DNA from: Bin87 sp034423575
GTDB lineage: Bacteria > Chloroflexota > Dehalococcoidia > Lucifugimonadales > UBA3495
Direction of reading: 5' to 3'
Length of the DNA stretch: 64,000 nucleotides
NCBI GenBank assembly: GCA_034423575.1
Contig: DAOUIF010000028.1
Coordinates: 70,160 to 134,159 of the forward strand
Below are positions 55,000 to 63,944 of this stretch, one piece after another (the stretch's first letter is position 1; each line of letters begins with the position of its first letter). The position numbers and the translations under genes are program-made. The notes beneath the pieces are model-generated. The model made no database searches, had not been told where the DNA came from, and was given only the letters and a program-made list of their open reading frames with translations.

Positions 55000-56352
55000 T
55001 CAGACCACCAGGCTGTCGAATATGCCCTGGATGTTCGGCAAATTTTCCAACGACCAGATCAACTCCAGTGCCTGTTCGCACTGCTGCTCGGTGATAGTGG
55101 GAAACGCCAATCGACGGAACTTCGCGTCGACGTCAGCGTCGCTCAGCGGATTCTTCCCGTGTCCCTTGGGAAAACTGGTTTCCGCTATCTCGGTTTGCCC
55201 GTTGCTCTTGATCACCTCAATACGGCAGTTGTATTCGGCCGGATACTTCTCCGTGAACTCCGCGTTCTCGTCTATCCGCATCTTGCTGATCACCGTACGC
55301 AGCCCCATGTCCGCGATGCGATCCGGCGCAAACGTGGCGGGCGTTACCTCTCCGTCTCGCAGACCCACCGCGGCCAGGAACGGGATGCTGTGGTCGGCCG
55401 TTTCCCGTGTCTTGGGATCCCATTTTTCTGGCTCCGTCGACGCGCTGCTCACCGCCGAACGATACGACTGGATCTTGATTGACGCTATGTCGCTCACATC
55501 CACACGCTCATGCAACTGGATCGCCAGGTCAATGGGTGCCTGCGTGTGTATCTGGGACGGATAGAACTTGAAGATGGTGTCCGTGATCCGGAACGGGGCG
55601 TCGTCCCCGCCCATGGCGCCAATTTCAATCGGATATCCGATCGCCTGCTCCCACAGTCCCTTGCGTCCTTCGAATGGCTCAAAGGGTCCGGTCATGCCCT
55701 CGGCGGCCAGTTGCGCCGCGAAGATGCCCGCCCGGGTGGCTGCGGCCGCCGCGCATCCTTTCCACATGGACAACTCACCCATCCGGGTCACGCGCAAGGG
55801 CACGTTGGGGACCACTGCCAGCGAGATCGCGTGACCCATCTGCTCCTCGTCGAGTCCCAAAATCTTTCCGGCAGCGCAGGCCGCCCCGATCACGCTCAAC
55901 ACTCCCTGGTCCCACTGGTTGTCCGGCACATGGTCGGCGATCCGACAGAACGCCTCGTAAGCCAGGGCGATTGCCGTTATTATCGTCCGCCCGTCGGCTT
56001 CCACGCTGTCGCCGACGGCCAGCGCCGCCGGGATCATGTCGCTGGGATGCCCGCCGCCGGGCGAGAAGTACGAGTCGTTGCAGTCCAGGTACCGCACCAT
56101 GACCCCGTTGGCGAACCCGGCCATGTCCAGCGACGACCGGTCGTATGTCCCCAGAATCCTGGCGGAGGTCTTGCTCGTGACGTCTCCGGCCAGTTTGCGC
56201 GCCACCTTGGCCGGCTCGCTGAGGTAGCCACCGACCGCGCAGCCCAGCGTGTCGGCGACGGTGCGTTTGACTTGATGCACCACCTCGGGCGGCAGGTCCT
56301 CGTAGGTGAGATTGCAAGCGTAGGAGCTCAACAGCTCGGTGGTGCGGTCCAT
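55000..56352 (-). CDS. MmgE/PrpD-family protein
   Basis: 450 residues. The all-helical first domain has VKRTVADTLGCAVGGYLSEPAKVARKLA and ANGVMVRYLDCNDSYFSPGGGHPSDMIPAALAVG (the conserved D-x-N-D ... H-P-S-D segment near residues 90-105), then the GVLSVIGAACAAGKILGLDEEQMGHAISLA core. The second domain (SYRSAVSS ... ADHSIPFLAAVGLRDGEV) is standard. Members include 2-methylcitrate dehydratase (PrpD), cis-aconitate decarboxylase and many catabolic relatives. No prp genes are near, so the function is open. Confidence 0.88.
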   Translation of the reverse strand: MDRTTELLSSYACNLTYEDLPPEVVHQVKRTVADTLGCAVGGYLSEPAKVARKLAGDVTSKTSARILGTYDRSSLDMAGFANGVMVRYLDCNDSYFSPGGGHPSDMIPAALAVGDSVEADGRTIITAIALAYEAFCRIADHVPDNQWDQGVLSVIGAACAAGKILGLDEEQMGHAISLAVVPNVPLRVTRMGELSMWKGCAAAAATRAGIFAAQLAAEGMTGPFEPFEGRKGLWEQAIGYPIEIGAMGGDDAPFRITDTIFKFYPSQIHTQAPIDLAIQLHERVDVSDIASIKIQSYRSAVSSASTEPEKWDPKTRETADHSIPFLAAVGLRDGEVTPATFAPDRIADMGLRTVISKMRIDENAEFTEKYPAEYNCRIEVIKSNGQTEIAETSFPKGHGKNPLSDADVDAKFRRLAFPTITEQQCEQALELIWSLENLPNIQGIFDSLVV

Positions 56353-56443
56353 ATGCCCCGTTACCTCTCTTCTTCGCGTGTGCCAGTCGCCCGACGCGAT
56401 CCATTCTACAGTTCGCAGATCAGCGGTCGCGCTTGAACGGCGA

Positions 56444-57286
56444 TCAGCGAATGACGGCTTCCGCGATCCGCTCCATCTGCGCCGACATCTCCGCCTCGGT
56501 CTCGCAGTGCTCCGGACGCACCACCACCCGGTCGGCTCCCGCGTTGAGGAAGTCCTGCACCAACTGCCCGTCCGGAGCCTGGCCGTACACCGAAATCGTC
56601 AACGATTTGGGGTCGCGACCCCGCGCTTCCGCCAGTTCGTCCAGGCGCTTGCGGCTTTCTTCCACCTCGGCCGGCGTGATGCGGTTCGGCAGCCAGCCGT
56701 CCCCCCAGGTTGCCACCCGCTGAAGCACCCGGCGCGCCAGTCCGCCCAATATCACCGGCGGGTGCGGCTGCTGGATGGGCTTGGGGTTGGATTTCACCGG
56801 AGGGAAATCGTAGTACGTCCCGTGGAACTCCGCCTCGTCGTTAGTCCACAGTTCCTTCATCACCTCCACCGCTTCCCGGGTCTGCGTCCAGCGGTGGTCG
56901 AAGTCGCCCCCGAAGATCTCGGTTTCCTCGCGGTTCCACCCGGCCCCGATGCCGAACAGGAACCTGCCGCCGCTCACCCGGTCCAGCGTGGCGATCTCCT
57001 TGGCCAGCATCAACGGGTTGCGCTCCGGCACCAGCGTGATGCCCGTCCCTAGTTTGATAGCGGTGGTCGCTCCGGAAGCCCGCGCCAAAGCGATGTACGG
57101 GTCGGCGAAGTGGGCGTAGGTCCACGGAATCGGACCACCGGAGGGAAACTGGCTTTCGCTGCTCACCGGCAGGATCGGATGCTCCGCGTACCAGATCGAC
57201 TCAAAGCCCAGCGATTCGGCGGTGCGGGCCATAAAGGCCGGATCCAGCGTGTAGGCCGGCAGAGGTATGGAAGTGCCAACAGACAT
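56444..57286 (-). CDS. LLM-class F420/flavin-dependent oxidoreductase
   Basis: 280 residues. The luciferase-like TIM barrel is shown by ARTAESLGFESIWYAEHPILPV at the start, ATTAIKLGTGITLVPERNPLMLAKEIATLDRVSGGRFLFGIGAGWNREETEIFG near residues 75-125, HRWTQTREAVEVMKELW and PPVILGGLARRVLQRVATWGDGWLPN near 175-200. The I-x-L-G-T-G-I pattern and WNREE are typical of F420-dependent members. It reduces or oxygenates an unknown small molecule. It is the last plausible gene of a minus-strand run; the HicB-like ORF lies 83 bases upstream. Confidence 0.87.
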   Translation of the reverse strand: MSVGTSIPLPAYTLDPAFMARTAESLGFESIWYAEHPILPVSSESQFPSGGPIPWTYAHFADPYIALARASGATTAIKLGTGITLVPERNPLMLAKEIATLDRVSGGRFLFGIGAGWNREETEIFGGDFDHRWTQTREAVEVMKELWTNDEAEFHGTYYDFPPVKSNPKPIQQPHPPVILGGLARRVLQRVATWGDGWLPNRITPAEVEESRKRLDELAEARGRDPKSLTISVYGQAPDGQLVQDFLNAGADRVVVRPEHCETEAEMSAQMERIAEAVIR

Positions 57287-57369
57287 AACGTTTCTCCCCT
57301 TTCGGTTGGTTTAGGTATCGCCGAACAATGCGTGGCGAACATGACGCTACGAGCTCATCACTTGGGAGG

Positions 57370-57588
57370 TTACGAGGTAGCATCATACGACCATACTTCA
57401 TCCTTAACCAAGCGTAGCCGAATGGCGGCAGGCAACTCGTCATCATCAAAATGTCACAGCGCCGCATCATTTGCCATCGCTTTCAGGTCTGTCCAATCGA
57501 TCCCTTGCGTGAAGATGCTGTGCCCAACGGCTCGCGCATCGTAACCACCCTCGACGGCCTCGGTAACCTCAAAAACAATCTCGTCCAC
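57370..57588 (-). pseudogene. HicB-like antitoxin-type ORF interrupted by one in-frame UGA
   Basis: 73 codons including the stop, from GTG 57588 (GGGGAA upstream) to TAA. It reads VDEIVFEVTEAVEGGYDARAV, then GHSIFTQGIDWTDLKAMAN and DAAL-UGA-HFDDDELPAAIR, ending DEVWSYDATS. This is the pattern of a short HicB-like antitoxin family (often ~70 residues), in which the position of the UGA (57456-57454) is usually Cys in R-C-H-F. The simplest view is a nonsense mutation. Because this genome encodes tRNA-Sec, Cys-to-Sec is the other reading, but I find no good SECIS hairpin just downstream. No hicA-like toxin gene is next to it. Confidence 0.6.
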
Positions 57589-57620
57589 TTCCCCAACTCC
57601 CTCTTTATCTGGGAATCGTT

Positions 57621-59612
57621 TCAGTCATCCGCCGCCACTGCTTCCCGCACACCCACAATCGCGTCGTACACCTCCGCGCCCTGTCCCACCAGGACATCCA
57701 CGTCCTCAGCCAGCACATAGCCCTGCTGTACCAGCGTTTCGGCATACTCGCGCACCCGCGCCAGATATTCGTCTCGCGATGCGTACCGCTCTTCGATTGA
57801 AGGCCGCGGGTCACCGGACGCCATACGTTCCGCGCGAGTAACCGCAAACGGAATCGCTCCGCCCACCACGGTGCCGCCCGGAGATAGCACTTGCCCCGGT
57901 CCGCCGATGTCGGCATGGCGCGCGTTCCACCCCGTATAGGTGGCCAGGGGCACCGCGACGGCCGGCAGCCGTATGCCGCCCACCTCATTGCCGTCGGCAT
58001 CCACCGCTGACACCAGGGAGGGATATGCGTCCCCGACACCCGGCGGAATCACCGTTGGCACGGCTCGGTCCGGCCCGAAGTCCAAGCGGCGCATGATCTT
58101 GTGATGCTCGGGAAACTCAACGCCCGGCAGTGCGCGGAATAGTTTTGCCAACTCACCGGCCTCGATGATCGTGTTATCCGCATGGTTGGGATACCCATTG
58201 CCTGGAGGCTGCTCATTATGGGTAACCCAATTGTCCAGATGCACCAGCGCCGCCCGCATCAGGGGGCGATAGTCGACGTAGTTCAGCGCCTGCGTGCCCC
58301 TGGCCCCCGTATCCGGGTTGGTATCCGAGATCGGCAGGTTGGCCGGGCCGTGCTGCGTCCCGCAGAACAGCCACGAGCGCACGTTGTCGGGCAATGCGGC
58401 GTCCTCTGTACAGTCTGCGGTGACGTGGGCCAGCGCTCCGTGTCCGCCCCAATACTCCGACGACGTGTTGGTGTAAATGACCTTGGGAGCCACGCCCCGA
58501 CGGGTCACCTCGGCGAGGATGCCTTCCTCTCCGCCCGGCTCCAGGTCCAGGAAGGGAGGCAGGTTGTTCACGCTCCGGTTGGAGAGGCTCGACGGTTGCC
58601 CGAAGCGCACGTTGAACTCGCCCATCTTCCCGCCGGCCACGTTGGGCAGCATCCCCTCAAAAACAATCCGGCCTTTCTCGTCACGATTCAACCCCAGGTG
58701 GAGCATCTGTCGGAGGAAACGGCCGCTTTGGCTGCGTCCGTAGGCGTAGGCCCGACCCAGGGCGCCGGCCAGCGGATTGGCCGTGCCCGCGGCGTCCGTC
58801 TTGCCGTGACGCAACCAGGACACGATGTCCCGTGTTGCCAGCAAGCCCAGCCCGACCAACGGGGCATGGGACGTTTCGTATACCACCCGATATACCTTGC
58901 CCGCCTCGAAACCGCCGTCCATGGTAAGGTGCGCGGCGTCCGGCACCCGTCTCCCGTCCACTAGGCGGGCGAACGCCCACTTTGCGCGGGGAATCACGAC
59001 TTCGGGGGCGTCCTCGTGTTCCTGCACGGTCAGCACGGAATCCCAACTCTCCAGGTGATTGGTGGGATACGGCTGGTGGTCGCGGTCCGACAGGAATTGG
59101 TTGTCGATGTTAGCCAGCGGTTGGAAAGAGACCACGATCTTGCCCGAGACCGGCGAACCGTCGGAGTTGTACGCGTTTGGCACCTTGCACCGGAACAGAC
59201 CCGGCGCGTCGGGGACGTCGTGCTGCCAACCGCACCAGACCAGGCTGTAGCCCTGCCGCATCATGAAACCGTTTCCCGGATGCGGGTCGGCGTCCGGCGG
59301 CCCATCCGGTGCGCTGTTCAGGTTTTTGAGCGCCAGTTCCTTGCCCCGGTTCAGCACGTCCAGCAAGATCCTTCCGTTCCCGTGATCGTTGTCCACCGGT
59401 TTGATAATGCGAAAATCGGCCGAGAACTCCGCCAACCCGTCACCGTTTCGCGGCGCCAGCGCAATGTCCGCAATCACCGTGTTGTCTGAATGCGACGGAT
59501 CCACCGCGAAGTGCGCCAACCCGTCAATCCGCTCGTATCGCCCCACGTCGCCAAATACTTGCCCCTCAGCAAAAGGCTGTCGTGTCTTGATGTCCAACTG
59601 GGTGAGAGCCAT
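57621..59612 (-). CDS. Alpha/beta hydrolase domain-containing protein (Abhydrolase_10-like)
   Basis: 663 residues from ATG 59612 (GGTGGA upstream). The start ALTQLDIKTRQPFAEGQVFGDVGRYERIDGLAHFAVDP is typical of a family of large secreted or cytoplasmic hydrolases of unknown role. The nucleophile elbow is AYGRSQSGRFLRQMLHLG near residue 300. The segment ANLPISDTNPDTG and the terminal region (RMASGDPRPSIEERYASRDEYLARV) are conserved in this family. No signal peptide. Neighbours do not suggest a substrate. Confidence 0.85.
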   Translation of the reverse strand: MALTQLDIKTRQPFAEGQVFGDVGRYERIDGLAHFAVDPSHSDNTVIADIALAPRNGDGLAEFSADFRIIKPVDNDHGNGRILLDVLNRGKELALKNLNSAPDGPPDADPHPGNGFMMRQGYSLVWCGWQHDVPDAPGLFRCKVPNAYNSDGSPVSGKIVVSFQPLANIDNQFLSDRDHQPYPTNHLESWDSVLTVQEHEDAPEVVIPRAKWAFARLVDGRRVPDAAHLTMDGGFEAGKVYRVVYETSHAPLVGLGLLATRDIVSWLRHGKTDAAGTANPLAGALGRAYAYGRSQSGRFLRQMLHLGLNRDEKGRIVFEGMLPNVAGGKMGEFNVRFGQPSSLSNRSVNNLPPFLDLEPGGEEGILAEVTRRGVAPKVIYTNTSSEYWGGHGALAHVTADCTEDAALPDNVRSWLFCGTQHGPANLPISDTNPDTGARGTQALNYVDYRPLMRAALVHLDNWVTHNEQPPGNGYPNHADNTIIEAGELAKLFRALPGVEFPEHHKIMRRLDFGPDRAVPTVIPPGVGDAYPSLVSAVDADGNEVGGIRLPAVAVPLATYTGWNARHADIGGPGQVLSPGGTVVGGAIPFAVTRAERMASGDPRPSIEERYASRDEYLARVREYAETLVQQGYVLAEDVDVLVGQGAEVYDAIVGVREAVAADD

Positions 59613-59697
59613 TTCAGTCCACCTCGGAAATTCGCAACGTCTTTTATCCGTTCGCTGAAATACTGGATTCACCGGATTGAAATTGGTCCCGGCGCAA

Positions 59698-59761
59698 CCG
59701 TCCTAATCCCTCAAATCCGACAAATCCTGCTTCTGACAATCCCGTCTATCCTGTCCATCCC
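59698..59761. repeat. Degenerate ATCCTGxx(A/C)ATCC micro-repeat
   Basis: A run of related units (TAATCC, AAATCC, AAATCC-TG, CAATCC-CG, CTATCC-TG, CCATCC-CTG) occupies most of the gap between the hydrolase and STAND genes. It resembles the shorter run at 10978-11003. Function unknown. Confidence 0.4.
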
Positions 59762-59773
59762 TGCCAACCACAC

Positions 59774-62700
59774 TCAGAAGACCTCACTGGGATCCACATC
59801 CAGGTCTGTCGGAGGTTCGGCCCCCGTGTTGTCACGCCACCATTGCGCGAACGGCTCTTCTCCCATTTGCTCCTTCAAGCGGGCCAGGTGCGCCTTGACC
59901 TGCACCATCATGGGCAGCTGGTGGTCCGCTGCAAGTTGATAGGTCCGCGCCACCCATTCCAGGGCGTCCGGCAGGTTCCCCCGCTGCTCCTCAACCATCC
60001 CCAGTTGGCCGTAGGTACGCGCCGCCCGCAACACGTCGCGCACGTTCTCGAAGGCAATCCGCGCCTGGTCGTACCAGTGGTAGGCCTGGTCCAGATCCCC
60101 CTGTTCGTGGTGAACGACACCCAGCTGGCGCGCCTCCACGCCGACCCCTCGCAGGTCACCCATCTCCTCGCGGTACTCCATCGCGACCCGCAGCCATTCG
60201 TCCGCCTCGTCCGCGATGCCCCTGGCCTGCGCCAATGTGCCCAGGTGATGGAATTCCACGATCATCTGCTCGGTCATGCCTAGGCGGTCGCTCAAGCCCA
60301 GAGCCTGTTGGTACCAGGACTGCGCGTCCTCGAACAGGTATTCCGAGTGGTCCACGGTTCCCAGCGCATGGAAGATGTAAACTGCCGTCTCCTCGTCGCG
60401 GTTGTCTTCTACTATTTCCCGCGCCCTGTTGTACCAGCTTCGCGCCTCGTCGTACTCGAACCGCAGGTGGCACGCGGAACCCAGCGCGCGGAAGTCGTTG
60501 ACCATTTCCTCGTAATCCGGCAGCCGCTGGTGGATGTCCAGCGCCCGCGAATACCACTCCTTGGCGGACCCATACTGGCGCTGGTGATGCCGAACCTGCC
60601 CGATGGCGAAACAGGCGTCCGCGATCGACTCTTGGTCCTCGCCGCCATCGATGATTTCCAGTCCGCGCTCCAGCCACTCGGAGGCCGTGTCGTATTGCCC
60701 CCTTCGCGTGGCAACCAGCCCGTTCTGGTGGTACACGGCCGCGGTGCGCGGGTCCGTTTCCCCGTCCGGTTGCTCCAGCAGGTAGTCCAGCAGTTGCCGG
60801 TTGAACAGGTCGGCGCGCTCCAGGTCCATCCGCTCCACCGATTCCATCGCGTCCGTGCCCAGCAGGTACTGCCAGAATTCGATGGCGCCGTTGCCTTCCG
60901 CTTCGCCGGCGGTGTGCCCGATGGTATCCAGCAATTGCCCGCGAAGCCGACGCAGCTCGGGGAACCGCTTCTGCATCCGGTAAACCTGCGCCAACGGCTG
61001 AAACAGCACCTGCGCGTTGTCCCACTGCCGGTACTCCAGCGCCAGGCCCAGCGCCTGCGTCAGGTTGCCCTCTTCCGCCAGCACCGCCGTGACCCCGGTG
61101 TCCTGGTTTTCATACAGGCTTTCCATGAAGTAGTCCGCAGTGTCTGCATACACCCGGACAAACTCCATTTCCAGCTGCTGAATGCCGTTGCCGGACACCT
61201 GCCGACCCAGTTTCCGCCCCAGGAACCACGGAAGCGACGCATTGATCTGGTACACGCTGGGCGAGATCGACTCCAGGAACCCGGCGGCATGCGCCGACCG
61301 CAGCATCGTCCGGCACGCCGCATAAGAGCGGCCGGTAGATTGCATCCCCCCGTCCGGCGACAGCAGGCTGCGCGACGCCCCGGCGGTGAGGTCGTCTCCG
61401 ACAATCTGAGAGTACGCCCGCTCTTCCGTAATGTGCGACAGCACGTCCAGCATTATCCGGCGCTGGAACAGCGACAAGAACGGCAGGTGCGTCCGGTTGC
61501 GCCGAGACATCCGCGAGAACGAATACTCCATCGCCGCGGTCAATATCGCTCCGCGGCCAGACTCGCCACCCTCAGGCTCGCCTTCCATCAACCTCGCCAT
61601 CTCGCTGACTACCGCGGCCGCAGGAACGTCTTTCACGGGCGGGATCGCGATCTGCATCGCCAGCGGGTGTCCGTCCAGCAGATCCAGCAGTTCAAAGAAG
61701 TCCGAGTCAACCCGCGTGGCGGGAACCTCTGAGCCGTGCATGATCTGCGCGGTCAGGGCCAGCCGGTCGGCGCCCGCCAGTCCATCCAACGTCAGCGAGG
61801 CGTGCGGGACCGAAACCCATTCCTCGTTTGCCCTTCTGCCCAATAGCAGCGCGCTCGTCCCCACCGGCCCGGTGGTCGCATCACCCAGGAAAGCCGCCAA
61901 TTCCGGCAGCTCTTCTTCGCCCAGCAGGCCGGGAGCCCCATCGGGGAAGCCAGCCACGTTCTCCAGGTTGTCCCACACCAGCAGCGACGCGTTTCCTTGA
62001 AGGTACGCCGTCACCCATCGTCGTTGCTGCTCCGCCGGCATGTCGGCAAAGTCCAGGCCCGCAACCGCCGTTCCAATTTCGTGCACCACCCGCTCCAGCC
62101 CGGCCGGTTGCGATGTCTCAAACGCCGCGTAAAACACGCCGCCCGGGTAGGCGACCCGAGCCGGCTTCAGGAACCACCGGCACAGCGCCAGCGCCAGCTC
62201 CGTCTTCCCCACGCCGGTGTCGCCCGACAGGTGCACCACCGAGTGCGCTTTCAGAGCCCGTTCCAGTTGCCTCAACTCCGCCTGCCGACCCACCAATCCG
62301 AACTGGCCGGCCACCGGAATCTGCAGGTCCTCCGTGGGCGCTTCTTCCGGATGTATCACCGGCGGGGCCAGCGGGTCCGGTTGGTGCTGTGCGATCACCG
62401 GCGGTTGGTGGTGCCGCGACTGGTAGACCCACGGTAGATGCCAGTCCCAGAACACCCGGCGGCCGTACATCGTGGTCCGTTCCGGCGTGTCCATGAGCGT
62501 GCGCCTGACCGAGGCCACCGACTCCGCCACGGTATAGCCCTGCGTGATGCGGCGGTAGAACGCCCCCACCGCGCCTTCGCTGGCGTCCGGATGCACCGGC
62601 GCCGGGAGAACCGCCACCTGTGCGACGCCGGCCTCCGCCATCGCCATGGCTGCCTCGGCCCAGCCTGTCAGCGGCGGAAATTCCTCCTGGACCCCCGCCG

Positions 62701-63529
62701 TGATCAGCGCCACGCTGACGCCGCCGGACGCCAGCGTGCGGGCCAGATCGGCGGCTGCAACGGCATCAGGACTACCGTCGTCGTGCTCCAGCATGATTGC
62801 CCCATCAACGCCCAGCGTGGCTCCGTCAATGTGCGCCACGTGGTAGTGACCCGGGTTGCGCTGAACGAGGCCCTCCAGCGCGCTCATGGTTGCCGGCCTC
62901 GGATTGTCCAACGATACCTGAACGTTGAGCCCTTCCAGCGCGGCCACCGTCGCGTCCGCCAGGCTTCCTCCCGCTGCGACCGGCTCCGCCAGCAGCGGCC
63001 CGTCACTTGCCGCTTCGACCGCCAACGGATTCGTCGAGAGCATGAGCACATTCAGTGTGTCTTCCTCAACCTCCTCCGCATCCTCTTCCGGCGGCTGACT
63101 GGCGGATTGCCGCACCACTCCCACCAACCCGTTGACGAAGTATCCCAGCGATGGGTCGTTCATCAGCTCCCACGGCAGGGACATGAAACCCGCTCGGGAG
63201 GACACGATGGCCAGCGTCCCGCGTTCGTCCCGCGCCATCACCTCGTCCAACAACTCCCGCCCTTCGCCTTCCGCGCCGAACACCGATTCAAGCAGCAATC
63301 GGCCCAGGTTGCGCATGGCGAGTTCGACTGCTTCGATTTGGGCGTTCCCCCCGGCCGACCCCCGCTGAAATTCCGTGTGGTAGCGGTCCAACGCTCCGCG
63401 CTCTTCCTCCGTTAGGTCGATGCCGAAGGTCGCCGACGCCGCCTCCCGCACCTCGCCCGACGTTTCAACCAATCGCGCCTGCACCTGCCCCGTCTCGAAC
63501 AGATCATGGATTTCCAAACTAGCGGCCAT
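59774..63529 (-). CDS. STAND NTPase with degenerate N-terminal CHAT domain and C-terminal TPRs
   Basis: 1251 residues. Residues about 110-370 have the CHAT (caspase-like) layout: SRAGFMSLPWELMNDPSLGYFVNG, then YHVAHIDGATLGVDGAIML where active CHAT has a catalytic His-Gly, and VALITAGVQEEFP where it has the catalytic Cys. Both are missing here. The NTPase has Walker A HLSGDTGVGKTELALALCRW near 435, Walker B ASLLVWDNLENV near 516, and GHPLAMQIAIPP near 620, the G-x-P of NB-ARC/STAND proteins. From about 810 to 1230 it is TPR repeats. STAND proteins sense a signal with the repeats and oligomerise; here the effector seems inactive or altered. It sits beside a transposase gene. Confidence 0.85.
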   Translation of the reverse strand: MAASLEIHDLFETGQVQARLVETSGEVREAASATFGIDLTEEERGALDRYHTEFQRGSAGGNAQIEAVELAMRNLGRLLLESVFGAEGEGRELLDEVMARDERGTLAIVSSRAGFMSLPWELMNDPSLGYFVNGLVGVVRQSASQPPEEDAEEVEEDTLNVLMLSTNPLAVEAASDGPLLAEPVAAGGSLADATVAALEGLNVQVSLDNPRPATMSALEGLVQRNPGHYHVAHIDGATLGVDGAIMLEHDDGSPDAVAAADLARTLASGGVSVALITAGVQEEFPPLTGWAEAAMAMAEAGVAQVAVLPAPVHPDASEGAVGAFYRRITQGYTVAESVASVRRTLMDTPERTTMYGRRVFWDWHLPWVYQSRHHQPPVIAQHQPDPLAPPVIHPEEAPTEDLQIPVAGQFGLVGRQAELRQLERALKAHSVVHLSGDTGVGKTELALALCRWFLKPARVAYPGGVFYAAFETSQPAGLERVVHEIGTAVAGLDFADMPAEQQRRWVTAYLQGNASLLVWDNLENVAGFPDGAPGLLGEEELPELAAFLGDATTGPVGTSALLLGRRANEEWVSVPHASLTLDGLAGADRLALTAQIMHGSEVPATRVDSDFFELLDLLDGHPLAMQIAIPPVKDVPAAAVVSEMARLMEGEPEGGESGRGAILTAAMEYSFSRMSRRNRTHLPFLSLFQRRIMLDVLSHITEERAYSQIVGDDLTAGASRSLLSPDGGMQSTGRSYAACRTMLRSAHAAGFLESISPSVYQINASLPWFLGRKLGRQVSGNGIQQLEMEFVRVYADTADYFMESLYENQDTGVTAVLAEEGNLTQALGLALEYRQWDNAQVLFQPLAQVYRMQKRFPELRRLRGQLLDTIGHTAGEAEGNGAIEFWQYLLGTDAMESVERMDLERADLFNRQLLDYLLEQPDGETDPRTAAVYHQNGLVATRRGQYDTASEWLERGLEIIDGGEDQESIADACFAIGQVRHHQRQYGSAKEWYSRALDIHQRLPDYEEMVNDFRALGSACHLRFEYDEARSWYNRAREIVEDNRDEETAVYIFHALGTVDHSEYLFEDAQSWYQQALGLSDRLGMTEQMIVEFHHLGTLAQARGIADEADEWLRVAMEYREEMGDLRGVGVEARQLGVVHHEQGDLDQAYHWYDQARIAFENVRDVLRAARTYGQLGMVEEQRGNLPDALEWVARTYQLAADHQLPMMVQVKAHLARLKEQMGEEPFAQWWRDNTGAEPPTDLDVDPSEVF

Positions 63530-63944
63530 TTTGGAGAATTGCTCCTGTAAGTTCTGTAGAGGTTAGTTGTTTGTTTCGAGCAAGCTGGGCGCGCCGGTAA
63601 AGCATCAGGTTGCCAAGTCGGGAGACTTCAACGTACGTGCCATATAACATAACGTTAAGGTGCTGGTTCGTTCTCAGCAACGTTCCCCGTCTGGCGACAA
63701 ACGAACCGGGTTTCGTAGACATCTGGCAGCCATTCAATGCTATCCCTGCCCGCGCCAGGTGAGAATAGCTACGTCAAGATGCTAATGTTGTTGGCCCGTC
63801 TAAACACGTCATCACCCGGTTCGGCCATGTTGCCACACCGTACGAACTCACTTATAACCATTGGTGCTAGTTTGAGAAAAAGTTGAAATTGTCATGGAGT
63901 TCCCGCAACCTGCTGGTTGACGACACTCAGCAGCGAGGAACCCC
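63530..63944. other. 415-base region without a convincing gene
   Basis: It is more A/T-rich than the neighbouring DNA. A 72-codon open frame (63519-63737, minus) overlaps the STAND start by 11 bases but has odd composition and no homology I can recognise. The right part should hold the left end and promoter of the insertion sequence whose transposase begins at 63945. I could not define its terminal inverted repeat because only one end is in view. Confidence 0.5.

Noticed and set aside
63519..63737. 72-codon minus-strand ORF before the STAND gene
   Set aside because: No ribosome-binding site I can see and no recognisable motif; it overlaps the STAND start, so it is left as uncertain intergenic sequence.
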